Assembly (NCBI RefSeq): GCF_030067675.1
Contig: NZ_JASJEV010000003.1
Span: 62,001-126,000, forward strand
Length of the DNA stretch: 64,000 nucleotides
Direction of reading: 5' to 3'
Source: Chelatococcus albus
GTDB taxonomy: Bacteria; Pseudomonadota; Alphaproteobacteria; Rhizobiales; Beijerinckiaceae
Positions 24,359 to 33,493 of the stretch are shown in pieces. The position numbers were made by a program, and so were the translations under genes. The notes beneath the pieces were generated by a model that worked only from the letters and a program-made list of their open reading frames with translations, was not told the origin of the DNA and ran no database searches. Position 1 is the first letter of the stretch; the number at the start of each line of letters is the position of its first letter.

Positions 24359-26152
24359 TCAGCTCGCCAGCGCGAGTTCGGCATCGTCGAGCGTCGCCGC
24401 CCCGGCCGTCACCGCCTGTTCGAGCCCCTCGGCCGCGGTCGCGATATTGTCGGCGAAGAAGCGGGCGAGCGCGATGCGGCCGGCATGGGCCGGATCGCCG
24501 TCCCCCTGCCGGCGCGCCTCGTGGGCCGCGAGCGCCGCCCTTGCCAGCGCGGCCGCCCCCTGGGCGACGCCGAACAGGCGCAGATAGGGCGTCGCTGCCG
24601 CGAGCGCATCCTGCTGCGCGTTGCCGGCAAGCGCTTTCAGGAGGTAGCTCGTCGCGCGGTCGAGGCTGTCCACGGCGCCGCGCAGACGCGCGGCGGTGTT
24701 GCCGAAGACAGGGTCATTGGCCTGCGTGACGCGCGTCGCGACCTTGCGCATCTCGGCGAGCGCGGCGCGCACCGTCTCGCCGCCAGAGAGCGGCAGCTTG
24801 CGCATGACGAGATCGATCGCTTGGATGCCGTTGGTGCCCTCGTAGATCGGGGCGATGCGCGCGTCGCGCATGAACTGGGCCGCCCCGGTCTCCTCGATGA
24901 AGCCCATGCCGCCGTGCACCTGCACGCCGAGCGAGGCGACCTCGCAGCCGATATCGGTCGAATAGGCCTTGGCCACAGGCGTCAGCAGCGATGCCATCTC
25001 GTGGCTGCGCCGGCGCTCCTCGGCATCCTTCGCCAGGTGGCCGCGGTCGAGCGCCGCCGCTGTCATGTAGCAGATGCCGCGCGCGGCTTGCGTCTGCGCC
25101 TTCATGGTCATGAGCATGCGCTGCACGTCGGGATGGTCGGCGATGGGGCTCATGCCGTCGGCGGCGCCCGGCGCGCGGCCCTGCCGGCGCTCGCGGGCGT
25201 AGTGCAGCGCGTGCTGGTAGGCGCGCTCGGCGATGGCGACGCCCTGCACGCCCACGGCGAGGCGGGCATTGTTCATCATCGTGAACATGCAGTTGAGGCC
25301 ACGGTTCTCCTCGCCGACGAGGTAGCCGATCGCGCCGCCGTGGTCGCCGTAGACCATCGTGCAGGTCGGCGAGGCATGGATGCCCATCTTGTGCTCGATC
25401 GAGTGGCAGCGCAGGTCGTTGCGCGCCCCGAGCGTGCCGTCCGGGTTCACGAGGAACTTCGGCACGAGGAAGAGCGAGATGCCGCGCGTGCCGGCCGGGG
25501 CGTCCGGGAGGCGCGCCAGCACGAGATGCACGATGTTCTCGGTCAGGTCGTGCTCGCCGTAGGTGATGAAGATCTTCTGTCCCGTGATGCGATAGCTGCC
25601 GTCTCCGGCAGGCTCGGCGCGGGTGCGCACGGCGTTGAGGTCGGAACCCGCCTGCGGCTCCGTGAGGTTCATGGTGCCCATCCACTCGCCGGCGACGAGC
25701 TTGGGCAGGTAGGTCTCCTTGAGCTCCCGCGAAGCGTGGGCAGTGATCGCCTCGACGGCGCCCGCCGTGAGCAGCGGCCCGAGGGCGAAGGCCATGGAGG
25801 AGGCGTTCCACATCTCGACGCAGGCCGACTGCACGACCGACGGCAAACCCTGACCGCCCCATTCCGGATCGCAGGGCAGCGCGTTCCAGCCGGCCTCGGC
25901 CCAGGCGGTATAGACCTCCTTCCAGCCGGGCGGCGTCGCAACCTTGCCGTCGACGATCGTCGCGCCCGTCTCGTCGCCCATCCGGTTGAGGGGCGCGATG
26001 CGCTCGTTGGCGAACTTGCCCGCCTCCTCCAGAATGGTCTCCAGGAGGTCGACCGACAGCTCGCCGTAGAGACCTTCGGCCATGGCCTGGTCCACGCCGG
26101 CCACGTGCTTCAGGGTGAACGCCATATCCGCAACAGGCGCACGGTAGCTCAT
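24359..26152 (-). CDS. acyl-CoA dehydrogenase with C-terminal extension (DmdC-like)
   Basis: A 597-residue FAD enzyme that introduces the alpha-beta double bond into an acyl-CoA and hands electrons to ETF. It shows the N-terminal extension MSYRAPVADMAFTLKHVAGV, the FAD/substrate segment MNLTEPQAGSDLNAVRTRA, an ITGQKIFIT strand, and the catalytic-Glu region PIYEGTNGIQAIDL. The extra C-terminal helical domain is found in long-form enzymes, including 3-methylmercaptopropionyl-CoA dehydrogenases. It begins with GGAGGAG before ATG 26152 and heads an operon with two SDRs. The DMSP link is only family resemblance. The ETF-QO it would need is at 53.4 kb. Confidence 0.9.
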   Translation of the reverse strand: MSYRAPVADMAFTLKHVAGVDQAMAEGLYGELSVDLLETILEEAGKFANERIAPLNRMGDETGATIVDGKVATPPGWKEVYTAWAEAGWNALPCDPEWGGQGLPSVVQSACVEMWNASSMAFALGPLLTAGAVEAITAHASRELKETYLPKLVAGEWMGTMNLTEPQAGSDLNAVRTRAEPAGDGSYRITGQKIFITYGEHDLTENIVHLVLARLPDAPAGTRGISLFLVPKFLVNPDGTLGARNDLRCHSIEHKMGIHASPTCTMVYGDHGGAIGYLVGEENRGLNCMFTMMNNARLAVGVQGVAIAERAYQHALHYARERRQGRAPGAADGMSPIADHPDVQRMLMTMKAQTQAARGICYMTAAALDRGHLAKDAEERRRSHEMASLLTPVAKAYSTDIGCEVASLGVQVHGGMGFIEETGAAQFMRDARIAPIYEGTNGIQAIDLVMRKLPLSGGETVRAALAEMRKVATRVTQANDPVFGNTAARLRGAVDSLDRATSYLLKALAGNAQQDALAAATPYLRLFGVAQGAAALARAALAAHEARRQGDGDPAHAGRIALARFFADNIATAAEGLEQAVTAGAATLDDAELALAS

Positions 26153-26313
26153 CGACGTCTCCTCCAGACGGTCTATCGTTGTCGTCGGTCCGGCTCCGGC
26201 GGATGAGGCCATGAGCCGGAATCGATTCCCGGCGGGTCCGACGGCCAACCGCTGTTGACGGGCATCATAGCCCCCGCGTAAGCCGCCTTCGCAAGGTCGG
26301 AGATAGTTTAGAC

Positions 26314-27342
26314 GTGAACAATCACGGGTCAACGGCGACAGACGATGAAAACCGCGCAACGCACGTGACGGAATTGCTCACGGCGAACGAGGGTGGCATC
26401 GCGCGCGCCGCCGACCTCCTCAGACGCGGCGGCACCGTCGCCTTTCCGACGGAGACGGTCTACGGCCTCGGCGCCGACGCGACCAACGCCAGGGCCGTCG
26501 CAGGCATCTATGCGGCCAAGGAGCGCCCGTCGTTCAACCCGCTGATCTCGCACCTGCCGGACCTCGCCGCAGCGCAGGCGCACGGGCGCTTCGACGCGGA
26601 CGCGACGGCGCTGGCGGAAGCCTTCTGGCCGGGACCGCTGACGCTCGTCGTGCCGAAGGCGGCGGGCTCGGCCATCTGCGACCTCGTCAGCGCCGGGCTC
26701 GATACGGTCGCCCTGCGCGTGCCCGCGCACCCGCTGGCACACGATCTCCTGCGGCGCGTCGGCCGTCCGGTCGCCGCACCTTCGGCCAACCGGTCGGGCC
26801 GGATCAGCCCGACGCAGGCCGATCATGTGCTCGCCGACCTCATCGGCCGCATCGACGCCCTCATTGACGGCGGCAGCACGCAGGTCGGCCTCGAGTCGAC
26901 CATTGTCGCCTGCATCGACGGCCATGTCCGCCTGCTGCGACCGGGCGGCGTGCCGCGCGAGGCCATCGAGGGCGTGCTCGGCCGGCGGCTTGCGGCGCCC
27001 CCGGCCGCCGCGTCGGAGACGGAGGCCAGCGTTCTCGCGCCGGGCATGCTCGCCTCCCACTATGCGCCGCGGGCGAAGGTGCGGCTCGATGCCCGCACGA
27101 TCGAGGCCGGGGAAGCGGTGCTCCTCTTCGGGCCGGGGCGCCCCAGAGGCCTCGATGCTGCCGCCGCCGTCCTCAACCTCAGCCGCCATGGCGATCCCGT
27201 CGAAGCGGCAGCGCACCTCTTCGCCCATCTGCACGCGCTCGACGCGAGCGGGGCGGCGACGATCGCCGTGGTCCCCATTCCCGACAAGGGCCTCGGCGAG
27301 GCGATCAACGACCGCCTGCGGCGGGCGGCGGCGCCGCGGTGA
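26314..27342 (+). CDS. sua5: threonylcarbamoyl-AMP synthase, Sua5 type
   Basis: Makes L-threonylcarbamoyladenylate from threonine, bicarbonate and ATP for t6A37 of ANN-decoding tRNAs. It is the long two-domain form (342 residues). The YrdC domain is at about 20-215 with GGTVAFPTETVYGLGADA, KERPSFNPLI and APSANRSG. A linker containing LAPGMLASHYAP leads to the C-terminal Sua5 domain. Translation probably starts at GTG 26314 (GGAG about 11 nt upstream), or at GTG 26365 (VTELL), which fits family N-termini better. Divergent from the acyl-CoA dehydrogenase. Confidence 0.93.
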   Translation: MNNHGSTATDDENRATHVTELLTANEGGIARAADLLRRGGTVAFPTETVYGLGADATNARAVAGIYAAKERPSFNPLISHLPDLAAAQAHGRFDADATALAEAFWPGPLTLVVPKAAGSAICDLVSAGLDTVALRVPAHPLAHDLLRRVGRPVAAPSANRSGRISPTQADHVLADLIGRIDALIDGGSTQVGLESTIVACIDGHVRLLRPGGVPREAIEGVLGRRLAAPPAAASETEASVLAPGMLASHYAPRAKVRLDARTIEAGEAVLLFGPGRPRGLDAAAAVLNLSRHGDPVEAAAHLFAHLHALDASGAATIAVVPIPDKGLGEAINDRLRRAAAPR

Positions 27343-27444
27343 GGCGGCCGCCCCGAGCCCGTGCCCGCGGACCGACGGCAGACCGCGAACACCCGGCCGC
27401 AAGGCTTGGTGGCGGATGAAGGAGCATTGTCGTCGGCTCGCCGG

Positions 27445-27879
27445 TCAGGCGCGGACGGTCTCGGCCCGGCGGGCCGCGGCGAGATCGGGCGAGGGCTTGA
27501 GCGCGAAGGCGCCGTCGCCGGCAAGCGCATGCGCGATAGCCGCGATGACCAGGAAAGCCGGATATTCCCAGCCGCCGTTCGGCGCCGTGAACAGCCAGCC
27601 GTTCGGGACGTGAACGAGAAGCGCCCCGAGGAGCACCGGCACGAGCAGCGCCGCGACCAGCCGGCTGTAGACGCCCAGCACGATGGCGACGCCGCCCAGG
27701 AGCTCGGCGAGGAACACCGGCCAGGCGAGGAACGAGGGGAAGCCGACCTGGGCCATGAAGCCGGCAAAACCGGGGATCGTGAAGACGACGTACTTCAAGA
27801 GCGCATGGGCGATGAACATGGCGCCGAGGGCGACACGCAGGAGAAGGACGCCGTAGGGGGCGAGACGCTGGTCGATCAC
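27445..27879 (-). CDS. DoxX family membrane protein
   Basis: A 144-residue four-helix inner-membrane protein of the DoxX family: YGVLLLRVALGAMFIAHALL, a VGFPSFLAWPVFLAELLGG helix, LVPVLLGALLVHVPNGW, then a last helix around IAAIAHALAGDG. Relatives associate with quinol or thiosulfate oxidation, or have unknown roles. GTG 27879 is chosen over the upstream in-frame ATG because it is preceded by AAGGA at good spacing, and the upstream part overlaps the divergent regulator's promoter. It is divergent from a LysR regulator across a TTGC/GCAA repeat array and so probably its target. Confidence 0.85.
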   Translation of the reverse strand: MIDQRLAPYGVLLLRVALGAMFIAHALLKYVVFTIPGFAGFMAQVGFPSFLAWPVFLAELLGGVAIVLGVYSRLVAALLVPVLLGALLVHVPNGWLFTAPNGGWEYPAFLVIAAIAHALAGDGAFALKPSPDLAAARRAETVRA

Positions 27880-27949
27880 GGGTTCAATCCTTGGGTCCGT
27901 GGAAGGTGCGGTGAATCTAGGCTTCCACGAGCGCAAGACGAGACGTATC

Positions 27950-27978
27950 CTTGCAAGAGGATCATTGCGATTGCGCAA
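27950..27978. promoter_or_regulatory. twin palindromes between doxX-like gene and LysR gene
   Basis: CTTGCAAG (27950-27957) and TTGCGCAA (27971-27978) are both perfect 8-bp palindromes built on TTGC/GCAA. Their centres are 21 bp apart, two helical turns. A further half-site GCGCAAG occurs at 27931-27937. The arrangement fits tandem LysR-type binding in the divergent control region. Confidence 0.5.
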
Positions 27979-28013
27979 GGACTGATACTGTGGTCACAGA
28001 TGGCACGGGCCCC

Positions 28014-28970
28014 ATGGGCGTCCACCCGACGCACCAGATGTCGTGGGATGATTTTCGTCTGGTCAAGGCCATCGCCGACACCAAGGGGCTGACCGGCGCC
28101 GCCGAACGCTTGGGCATCAACCACTCGACGGCCTTCCGGCGCCTCGGGCAGCTCGAGGAAAACCTCGGCGTGCGCCTGTTCGAGCGGCACCGCTCCGGCT
28201 ATGCGCCGACCCCGCCGGCCGAGGAGATGGTGGCGTTGGCCGACCGCATGGAGGATGAAGTCGCCACCCTGTCGCGAAAACTCGCCGGCTGCGAGCTGTC
28301 GCCGTCGGGGGAGCTGCGCGTCACGACCAACGACACGCTGCTCATGCACCTGCTCACTCCAATTCTCGGAGAATTCCGCTCGCGCTTCCCCAATATCCGC
28401 CTCGACATCGTGCTCGCCAATCAGGCCCTGAACCTGTCGAAACGCGATGCCGACATCGCCGTCCGCGCCACGGACGATCCGCCGGAAACGCTCGTCGGCA
28501 GGCGGCTCGCGACCATCCACTGGGCGCTCTACGGTCGACGCGACGCCTTTCCCGACGGCGCGACCGATGCCGACCTGCGGTCGCTCTACGACCGACAGTG
28601 GGTGAGCCTCGGCGACAACCTGTCCGGCATCCGCGTCTCGCGCTTCGTGCGCGAGCATGTGGCAGCGCAGAACATCGGCTTCCGGGTCAACACGGTGCTC
28701 GGCCTGACCGAAGCGGTGGAGGCAGGGATCGGCATCGGCTACCTGCCGTGCTTCATCGCCGATCCGCGGCCCGGTCTCGTGCGGCTCTCCTCACCCGTAG
28801 TCGAGTTTTCGACCGGGCTGTGGCTCCTCACCCACCCCGACCTGCGCCATTCGGCGCGCGTGCGCGCCTTCCTCGACTTCGTCGGTGCGGAAATCATCAA
28901 ATACCGCGCCGCCATCGAGGGTGAACGCCCCTTCGAGGCACTGCGTGAGCTTTCGCCGGCGGCGCGGTGA
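28014..28970 (+). CDS. LysR family transcriptional regulator
   Basis: A 318-residue LTTR. The winged helix-turn-helix is at the N-terminus (SWDDFRLVKAIADTKGLTGA, with NHSTAFRRLGQLEENLG in the recognition region). A linker helix and a periplasmic-binding-protein-like effector domain (from about residue 95, SGELRVTTNDT) follow. Two starts are plausible: ATG 28014 or ATG 28038 (MSWDDF), the latter matching family N-termini; neither has a strong ribosome-binding site. The helix-turn-helix sequence with NHST is of the kind found in regulators of small membrane or redox proteins. It is divergent from the DoxX gene, which it probably controls. Effector unknown. Confidence 0.92.
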   Translation: MGVHPTHQMSWDDFRLVKAIADTKGLTGAAERLGINHSTAFRRLGQLEENLGVRLFERHRSGYAPTPPAEEMVALADRMEDEVATLSRKLAGCELSPSGELRVTTNDTLLMHLLTPILGEFRSRFPNIRLDIVLANQALNLSKRDADIAVRATDDPPETLVGRRLATIHWALYGRRDAFPDGATDADLRSLYDRQWVSLGDNLSGIRVSRFVREHVAAQNIGFRVNTVLGLTEAVEAGIGIGYLPCFIADPRPGLVRLSSPVVEFSTGLWLLTHPDLRHSARVRAFLDFVGAEIIKYRAAIEGERPFEALRELSPAAR

Positions 28971-29033
28971 CGGCGCGCCGGGTCATGCGCACCCTGGCGC
29001 CGGTTCCCGGCACCGGGTCACGCTCGCCCACCC

Positions 29034-29333
29034 TCACCAGTAGTAGCGGCCGTAGGGGTCGTAATGCGGGTAGGGGCGGTAGTAGGCCGGCGGCCGGGAG
29101 CCGTACCAGCCGTAGTGGTGACCACGATACCAACCGTCGTGATGGCCGTGCCGGTAGTAGCGGCGTGCATGGGGCGGCCCGCCCCAATGGCCCGGGCGAT
29201 GGTGAACCATGGTCACGCCGGCCCTGATCCCGTCGTCGACGGCGGCAGCCGCCGCCCCGGCCGGCATGGCCTGGGCATAGCCCGCAGCGCCGGCGAGAGC
29301 GAGGAAAGTGGCTGCGGCAATCAGCTTCCGCAT
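29034..29333 (-). CDS. small secreted His/Tyr/Gly-rich protein
   Basis: A 99-residue protein with a signal peptide (MRKLIAAATFLALAGAAGYA, cleavage near AQA-MP). The mature region is a low-complexity tail with at least ten histidines and many Tyr, Gly and Pro (HGHHDGWYRGHHYGWYG; YYRPYPHYDPYG). Such tails can bind metal ions or form extended envelope material, but no function is known. AGGGAGAG precedes ATG 29333. The longer upstream frame lacks a signal peptide and is rejected. It sits between a LysR gene and an alcohol-dehydrogenase-like gene with no clear operon. Confidence 0.7.
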   Translation of the reverse strand: MRKLIAAATFLALAGAAGYAQAMPAGAAAAAVDDGIRAGVTMVHHRPGHWGGPPHARRYYRHGHHDGWYRGHHYGWYGSRPPAYYRPYPHYDPYGRYYW

Positions 29334-29446
29334 ATGGCTCTCCCTGACATGTCCTTCGCCGCGGACAGCCGTCCGGCGGTCGAAGGTGGAGGTATGATCC
29401 CGCGCATTGGAACGGATCGGCGCTGAACCGCGCCTGAACAGCGCCC

Positions 29447-30433
29447 TCAGCCCATGTCCACCACGATCCGCCCCCGCACCTTGCCGGCGAGAATGTCGGG
29501 GGCAACGTCGATGACGCGCTCGAAGGGGATCGTCGTCGTCATCGCCGCGAGCTTCGCCCTGTCGAGGTCCCGGGCCATGCGCGCCCAGGCCTCGAGCCGC
29601 CGCGGCTTCGGACAATAGACGGAATCGACGCCCAAGAGCGCCACGCCGCGCAGGATGAAAGGGGCGACCGACGACGGCAGGTCCATGCCGCCGGCGAGGC
29701 CGCAGGCCGCAATCGCGCCGTGATAGCGCGTCATGGACAGGACATTGGCAAGCGTCGTCGAGCCCACCGAGTCAATGCCGGCGCTCCAACGCTCCTTGGC
29801 GAGCGGCCGCACCGGGCCGGCGAGTTCGCTGCGGTCGATGACCTCGGCTGCGCCGAGGCCCTCGAGATAGCCGGTCTCCTGCGTCCGGCCTGTCGAGGCG
29901 ACGACGTGCCAGCCGGCCTTGGCGAGAAGGGCGATGGCCACGGAACCGACGCCGCCGGCCGCTCCCGTCACCACGGCGGGCCCGTCGGCTGGCGAGAGGC
30001 CGTGGCGCTCGAGCGCCAGCACGGCGAGCATGGCCGTGTAGCCGGCCGTGCCGATCGCCATGGCTTCGGCCGCCGTGAGCCCCTGCGGCAGGGGGATGAG
30101 CCAGTCCCCCTTCACCCGTGCCTTCTCGCCGTAGGCGCCGAGATGCGTCTCGCCGGCGCCCCAGCCGTTGAGCACGACCGCATCGCCCGGTGCGAAGTCC
30201 GGATGCCGCGATTCCTCGACCGTTCCGGCGAAGTCGATGCCGGGAATCATGGGGAAGCGTCGCACCACAGGCGCCCTGCCGGTGATGGCGAGGCCGTCCT
30301 TGTAGTTCAGCGTGGAATGCGTCACGCGCACGGTGACGTCGCCGTCCATCAGCTCGGCCTCGTCGAAGTCGGCGTAGGCCGCCCGGGTTCCCCCGTCGTC
30401 CTTCGTCACCACGATGGCCTTGAACGTTCCCAT
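29447..30433 (-). CDS. acuI: acrylyl-CoA reductase / YhdH-type MDR oxidoreductase
   Basis: A 328-residue zinc-free medium-chain reductase of the AcuI/YhdH family, which reduces acryloyl-CoA (or quinone-like enones) with NADPH. It shows the family signature [23 protein letters not shown], the NADP loop [16 protein letters not shown], and [16 protein letters not shown] near the C-terminus. ATG 30433 has GGGGGAG at good spacing; the ATG two codons upstream is too close to it. AcuI detoxifies acrylate-CoA in propionate and DMSP metabolism. The DmdC-like acyl-CoA dehydrogenase at 24.4-26.2 kb is a possible but unproven functional relative. Confidence 0.88.
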   Translation of the reverse strand: MGTFKAIVVTKDDGGTRAAYADFDEAELMDGDVTVRVTHSTLNYKDGLAITGRAPVVRRFPMIPGIDFAGTVEESRHPDFAPGDAVVLNGWGAGETHLGAYGEKARVKGDWLIPLPQGLTAAEAMAIGTAGYTAMLAVLALERHGLSPADGPAVVTGAAGGVGSVAIALLAKAGWHVVASTGRTQETGYLEGLGAAEVIDRSELAGPVRPLAKERWSAGIDSVGSTTLANVLSMTRYHGAIAACGLAGGMDLPSSVAPFILRGVALLGVDSVYCPKPRRLEAWARMARDLDRAKLAAMTTTIPFERVIDVAPDILAGKVRGRIVVDMG

Positions 30434-30575
30434 CGGCATCTCCCCCGTCTTCGCGCCCTCCCACGGTCGCACCGAGCTTGCGGCGCGACGACGCCCGCGG
30501 CAAGCGCGGGCGTCGCGGCGGCCAGATCGAATCCAACGGAGGCCTGACCGGGTTCAATCGCCGGCCCGGGCGGGC

Positions 30576-31820
30576 TCAGGCCGGCTGCGGCACCGCCCGC
30601 TCCACGGGCCGCTCCTTGATCGGAATGTTGATGATGGCGGAGGCGATGCCGAGGGCCACCGACAGCCACCAGACGATTTCGTAGGAGCCGGACCTCTCAT
30701 AGAGCACGCCCCCGAGCCACACGCCGAGGAAGCCGCCGACCTGGTGCGAGAAGAAGGCGAAGCCGTAGAGCATGGCCATGTAGCGTGTGCCGAACATGAG
30801 CATGACGAGCGATGAGGTCGGCGGCACGGTCGACAGCCACAGCAGCCCGATCGAGATGCCAAAGGCGATCGCCGTCGCGGGCGAGGCGGGCAGGAGGATG
30901 AAGGCCGTGATGGCGACCGAACGCAGGAGATAGATCGCCGACAGGATCCAGCGCTTGGACACGCGCGTCGACAGCCAGCCGGCGTAGAGCGAGCCGACGG
31001 CATTGGCGAGGCCGATGACGGCGAGCGTCCAGCCGCCCACCCAGGCGGGAAGGCCCGTGTCCTTCAGGTAGGCCGGCATGTGGGCCGTGATGAAGGCAAG
31101 CTGGAAGCCGCAGGTGAAGAAGCCGAGCACCAGGAAGACGTAGCTCGGATGGCGGAAGGCCTCCGTCAGCGCCTGGCCGATCGACTGGCCGGGCCCCGCG
31201 CTCCCCGCCGCGGCAGCGGCCGTGCCGCGCGTCGCCAGCGTCAGCGACAGGGGCAGCACGACAAGGAGGCTGGCGGCGAAGGCGACGAGCGCCTGCTGCC
31301 AGCCGAGCGTCTCGATCAGCACGTTGCCGATCGGGGGAAACAGGAACTGGCCGAAGGAGCCCGCGGCCGTGCCGGCCCCGAAGGCGAGCGGCCGCCAGTT
31401 CTCCGGAAGGAGCTTGCCGAAGGCGCCGAGCACGAGGTTGAACGAGCAGCCCGACAGGCCGAAGCCGATCAGCACGCCGGCGCCCAGATGCAGGAGGCCG
31501 GGTGTCGTCGCATAGGCCATGACCACGAGGCCCGCGGCGTAGAGCAGCGCCCCGAAGCAGATGACGCGCACGGCGCCGAAGCGATCCGCCACCGCGCCGG
31601 CGAAGGGCTGGCCGAGGCCCCAGAGCAGGTTCTGGATGGCGATGGCGAGGCCGAAGACATCGCGGCCCCAGCCGTAGCTCGTCGTCATGGGGATCTGGAA
31701 GAGACCAGCCGAGGCGCGCGGCCCGAAGGTGACGAGGGCTATGAGGCAACCGGCGATAAGGATGATCTCGGGCGCTATGGCACGGGACGCGGACGGCGCG
31801 GCGTGAGAAGGCGTCGACAT
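30576..31820 (-). CDS. MFS transporter, monocarboxylate/oxalate-formate type
   Basis: A 414-residue major facilitator with about twelve transmembrane helices. The first loop motif GQPFAGAVADRFGAVRVI follows TM2 (the MFS A motif), a central cytoplasmic stretch links the two six-helix halves, and the N-terminal halves carry GPRASAGLFQIPM, typical of the OFA/monocarboxylate branch. Predicted to move small carboxylates across the inner membrane; the direction and substrate cannot be read. It is divergent from the LysR gene at 31939, and a perfect 12-bp-arm palindrome lies between them, so it is probably the regulator's target. Confidence 0.9.
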   Translation of the reverse strand: MSTPSHAAPSASRAIAPEIILIAGCLIALVTFGPRASAGLFQIPMTTSYGWGRDVFGLAIAIQNLLWGLGQPFAGAVADRFGAVRVICFGALLYAAGLVVMAYATTPGLLHLGAGVLIGFGLSGCSFNLVLGAFGKLLPENWRPLAFGAGTAAGSFGQFLFPPIGNVLIETLGWQQALVAFAASLLVVLPLSLTLATRGTAAAAAGSAGPGQSIGQALTEAFRHPSYVFLVLGFFTCGFQLAFITAHMPAYLKDTGLPAWVGGWTLAVIGLANAVGSLYAGWLSTRVSKRWILSAIYLLRSVAITAFILLPASPATAIAFGISIGLLWLSTVPPTSSLVMLMFGTRYMAMLYGFAFFSHQVGGFLGVWLGGVLYERSGSYEIVWWLSVALGIASAIINIPIKERPVERAVPQPA

Positions 31821-31891
31821 GCAGCAAGTCCGTGGTGCGAGGAGTGACGGCGCTGAGCGCCCTGTTTCGCGCGCACCCTAGCCGTCTTCGA

Positions 31892-31924
31892 TTCATGATG
31901 ATATTGAAACTTTATCATCATGAA
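31892..31924. promoter_or_regulatory. 33-bp perfect inverted repeat, likely LysR operator
   Basis: TTCATGATGATA (31892-31903) and TATCATCATGAA (31913-31924) are perfect 12-bp arms separated by 9 nt. They lie between the divergent MFS gene (start 31820) and LysR gene (start 31939) in an AT-rich island. The right arm ends 14 nt before the LysR start codon, consistent with autoregulation. Confidence 0.75.
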
Positions 31925-31938
31925 GATGATCGATACGC

Positions 31939-32844
31939 ATGAATCTCGATGACCTGCGCGCCCTTGTGGCGGTGGCCGAAGCCGGGTCGCTGGCCCGTGC
32001 CGCGACGCGGCTGAACCTGACCCAACCGGCCGTCACCCGCCGCATCCAGCGGCTCGAGGCGGACCTCGGCGTCCTCCTGCTCGACCGCGACCAGAAGCCC
32101 GCCCGGCTGACGCGCGACGGCGAGCTGGCCTACCGGCAGGGGCTCAAGCTCCTCAACGCGGCAAACAGCTTCGCCGCCGAGATGGCCGGCGAGCGTGAAG
32201 CCCCGCCGCTGCGGATCGGCATCAGCAACGGCATCGCCGACACCGTGCTGGGACTCGCCCTCGACGCCGTGCGGCACGCGGCGCCACATCTGCGCCTCGT
32301 GCTCGCCGTGGACCATACCAAGGACCTCGTGAAGCGACTGGTCGCCCACGAGCTCGATGCCGTGCTCGGCGTGCGTGCCCTCGGCCTTCCCTTCGAAGGC
32401 CCCTTCAATGCCCGCCAGATCGCACGTGAGCGGGTCATCGTCGTCGCGCCGGCCGAACACCCGATCGACGCGCGCACGACACTCGCCGAGCTCGCCCACG
32501 AGCCCTGGGTCATCAATCCCGACGGCTGCGGCTTCCGCACCCAGCTCGATCGAGCGCTCGCCCGCGTCGGCGCCTCCGTCGACGTCGCCGTGGAACTCTG
32601 GGGCACCGAGATGCAGCTCGCCCTGGTGGCACGCGGGGCGGGCCTCTGCCTCGTACCGGCGCGCATGCTGATGGCGAGCCCCTGGCGCTCGCGCCTCAAG
32701 CCGCTCGACGTGTCCGACTTCCAGGCCGAGCTCGCCGTCTGGCTGATCACGTCGCCGGACCTCGGCGCACGTGCCCCTGCCGTCGAGGCTCTGGCGCAAG
32801 CGGTGGAGCACGAGATGCTGCCCGCGCGGCCTGCCGCGGAATAG
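31939..32844 (+). CDS. LysR family transcriptional regulator
   Basis: A 301-residue LTTR. The DNA-binding head is at residues 1-60 (MNLDDLRALVAVAEAGSLAR, NLTQPAVTRRIQRLEADLG). The linker leads to an effector-binding domain (from PLRIGISNGIADTVLGLAL) with two alpha/beta lobes. It is divergent from the MFS transporter over a strong palindrome and probably controls transporter expression in response to the transported acid (inference). Length is normal. A gene-poor stretch follows its stop. Confidence 0.93.
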   Translation: MNLDDLRALVAVAEAGSLARAATRLNLTQPAVTRRIQRLEADLGVLLLDRDQKPARLTRDGELAYRQGLKLLNAANSFAAEMAGEREAPPLRIGISNGIADTVLGLALDAVRHAAPHLRLVLAVDHTKDLVKRLVAHELDAVLGVRALGLPFEGPFNARQIARERVIVVAPAEHPIDARTTLAELAHEPWVINPDGCGFRTQLDRALARVGASVDVAVELWGTEMQLALVARGAGLCLVPARMLMASPWRSRLKPLDVSDFQAELAVWLITSPDLGARAPAVEALAQAVEHEMLPARPAAE

Positions 32845-33012
32845 TCCCTCCCCACCCGCTGGCCGCGATCGGCCGGCATCTCCCGGTCGCCCTCGTCGGA
32901 TGCTCTCGTTCAGCTGGCGCCCTACGCGGTTGGTCCCGATGTCGACTGCTCGGGGAAGCCCCCCCCACTCTCATGGAGTTCGAGTTCCGGCTCGAACCGA
33001 TGCGGCACACGC

Positions 33013-33138
33013 GTCGGACGGGAAAGCTCCTTCACCTTCAGGCCCGAGCCGATCGACGAAGCGAGGGCGTATCTCGACCTCGTTTCGCGCCAGTGGGACG
33101 ATGCCCTGTCGCGGCTTCGCTCCCGGGTCGAGCGATGG
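33013..33138 (+). pseudogene. scrap of an ArsR-family regulator C-terminus
   Basis: One frame reads RVGRESSFTFRPEPIDEA and continues ARAYLDLVSRQWDDALSRL to RVER. This is the wing and final dimerisation helix of ArsR-type regulators of the kind found next to SRPBCC/AHSA1 proteins. No start codon, helix-turn-helix or upstream homologous sequence remains in the frame, and after residue RVER the frame loses similarity. It is therefore a relic of about 40 codons. Recognition is by motif memory only. Confidence 0.5.
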
Positions 33139-33428
33139 CGCGGGCGTGGCAGGGTACGCACCGAGGATCGGAACTCGTCCGCCTCCGGACGCTGGGTCGC
33201 GGCGCGCGCCCGCAAGGCCAGGCCGGGCGTAGCCTGGCACATCCTCGACCCTGCCCGGGCGCGAACGGACGGCGGTCACGAAGACTGCTCCCCGCCGGCG
33301 CCGGGCCGCCCTCGTGCGGGATTGCGCGAACCGGCACCATCGCAGCCACGGCTCCGCCACGGTCCCGAAAATTCTGCACATCGCGCTTCAAGCGGCTAGG
33401 CAAGTCGCCCCGATGATGGTAGCATACT

Positions 33429-33447
33429 TATACTCTTAATGAGCATA
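33429..33447. promoter_or_regulatory. nad operator-like palindrome, upstream copy
   Basis: TATACTC-TTAAT-GAGCATA: 7-bp arms matching at six of seven positions around a 5-nt spacer. It has the same architecture and right arm as the downstream copy at 33494-33512, with centres 65 bp apart. It lies about 85 nt upstream of nadA in an AT-rich tract. Confidence 0.6.
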
Positions 33448-33493
33448 TACTGACTTGCTCCGCTCAGGACAGTTGGTGTTTTCTGGACCGAAA

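Noticed and set aside
24359-30433. DMSP catabolism operon (DmdC-like dehydrogenase plus AcuI)
   Set aside because: The two genes are about 3.3 kb apart in separate transcription units, and no DMSP lyase or DmdA is in the window; family resemblance alone is not enough.
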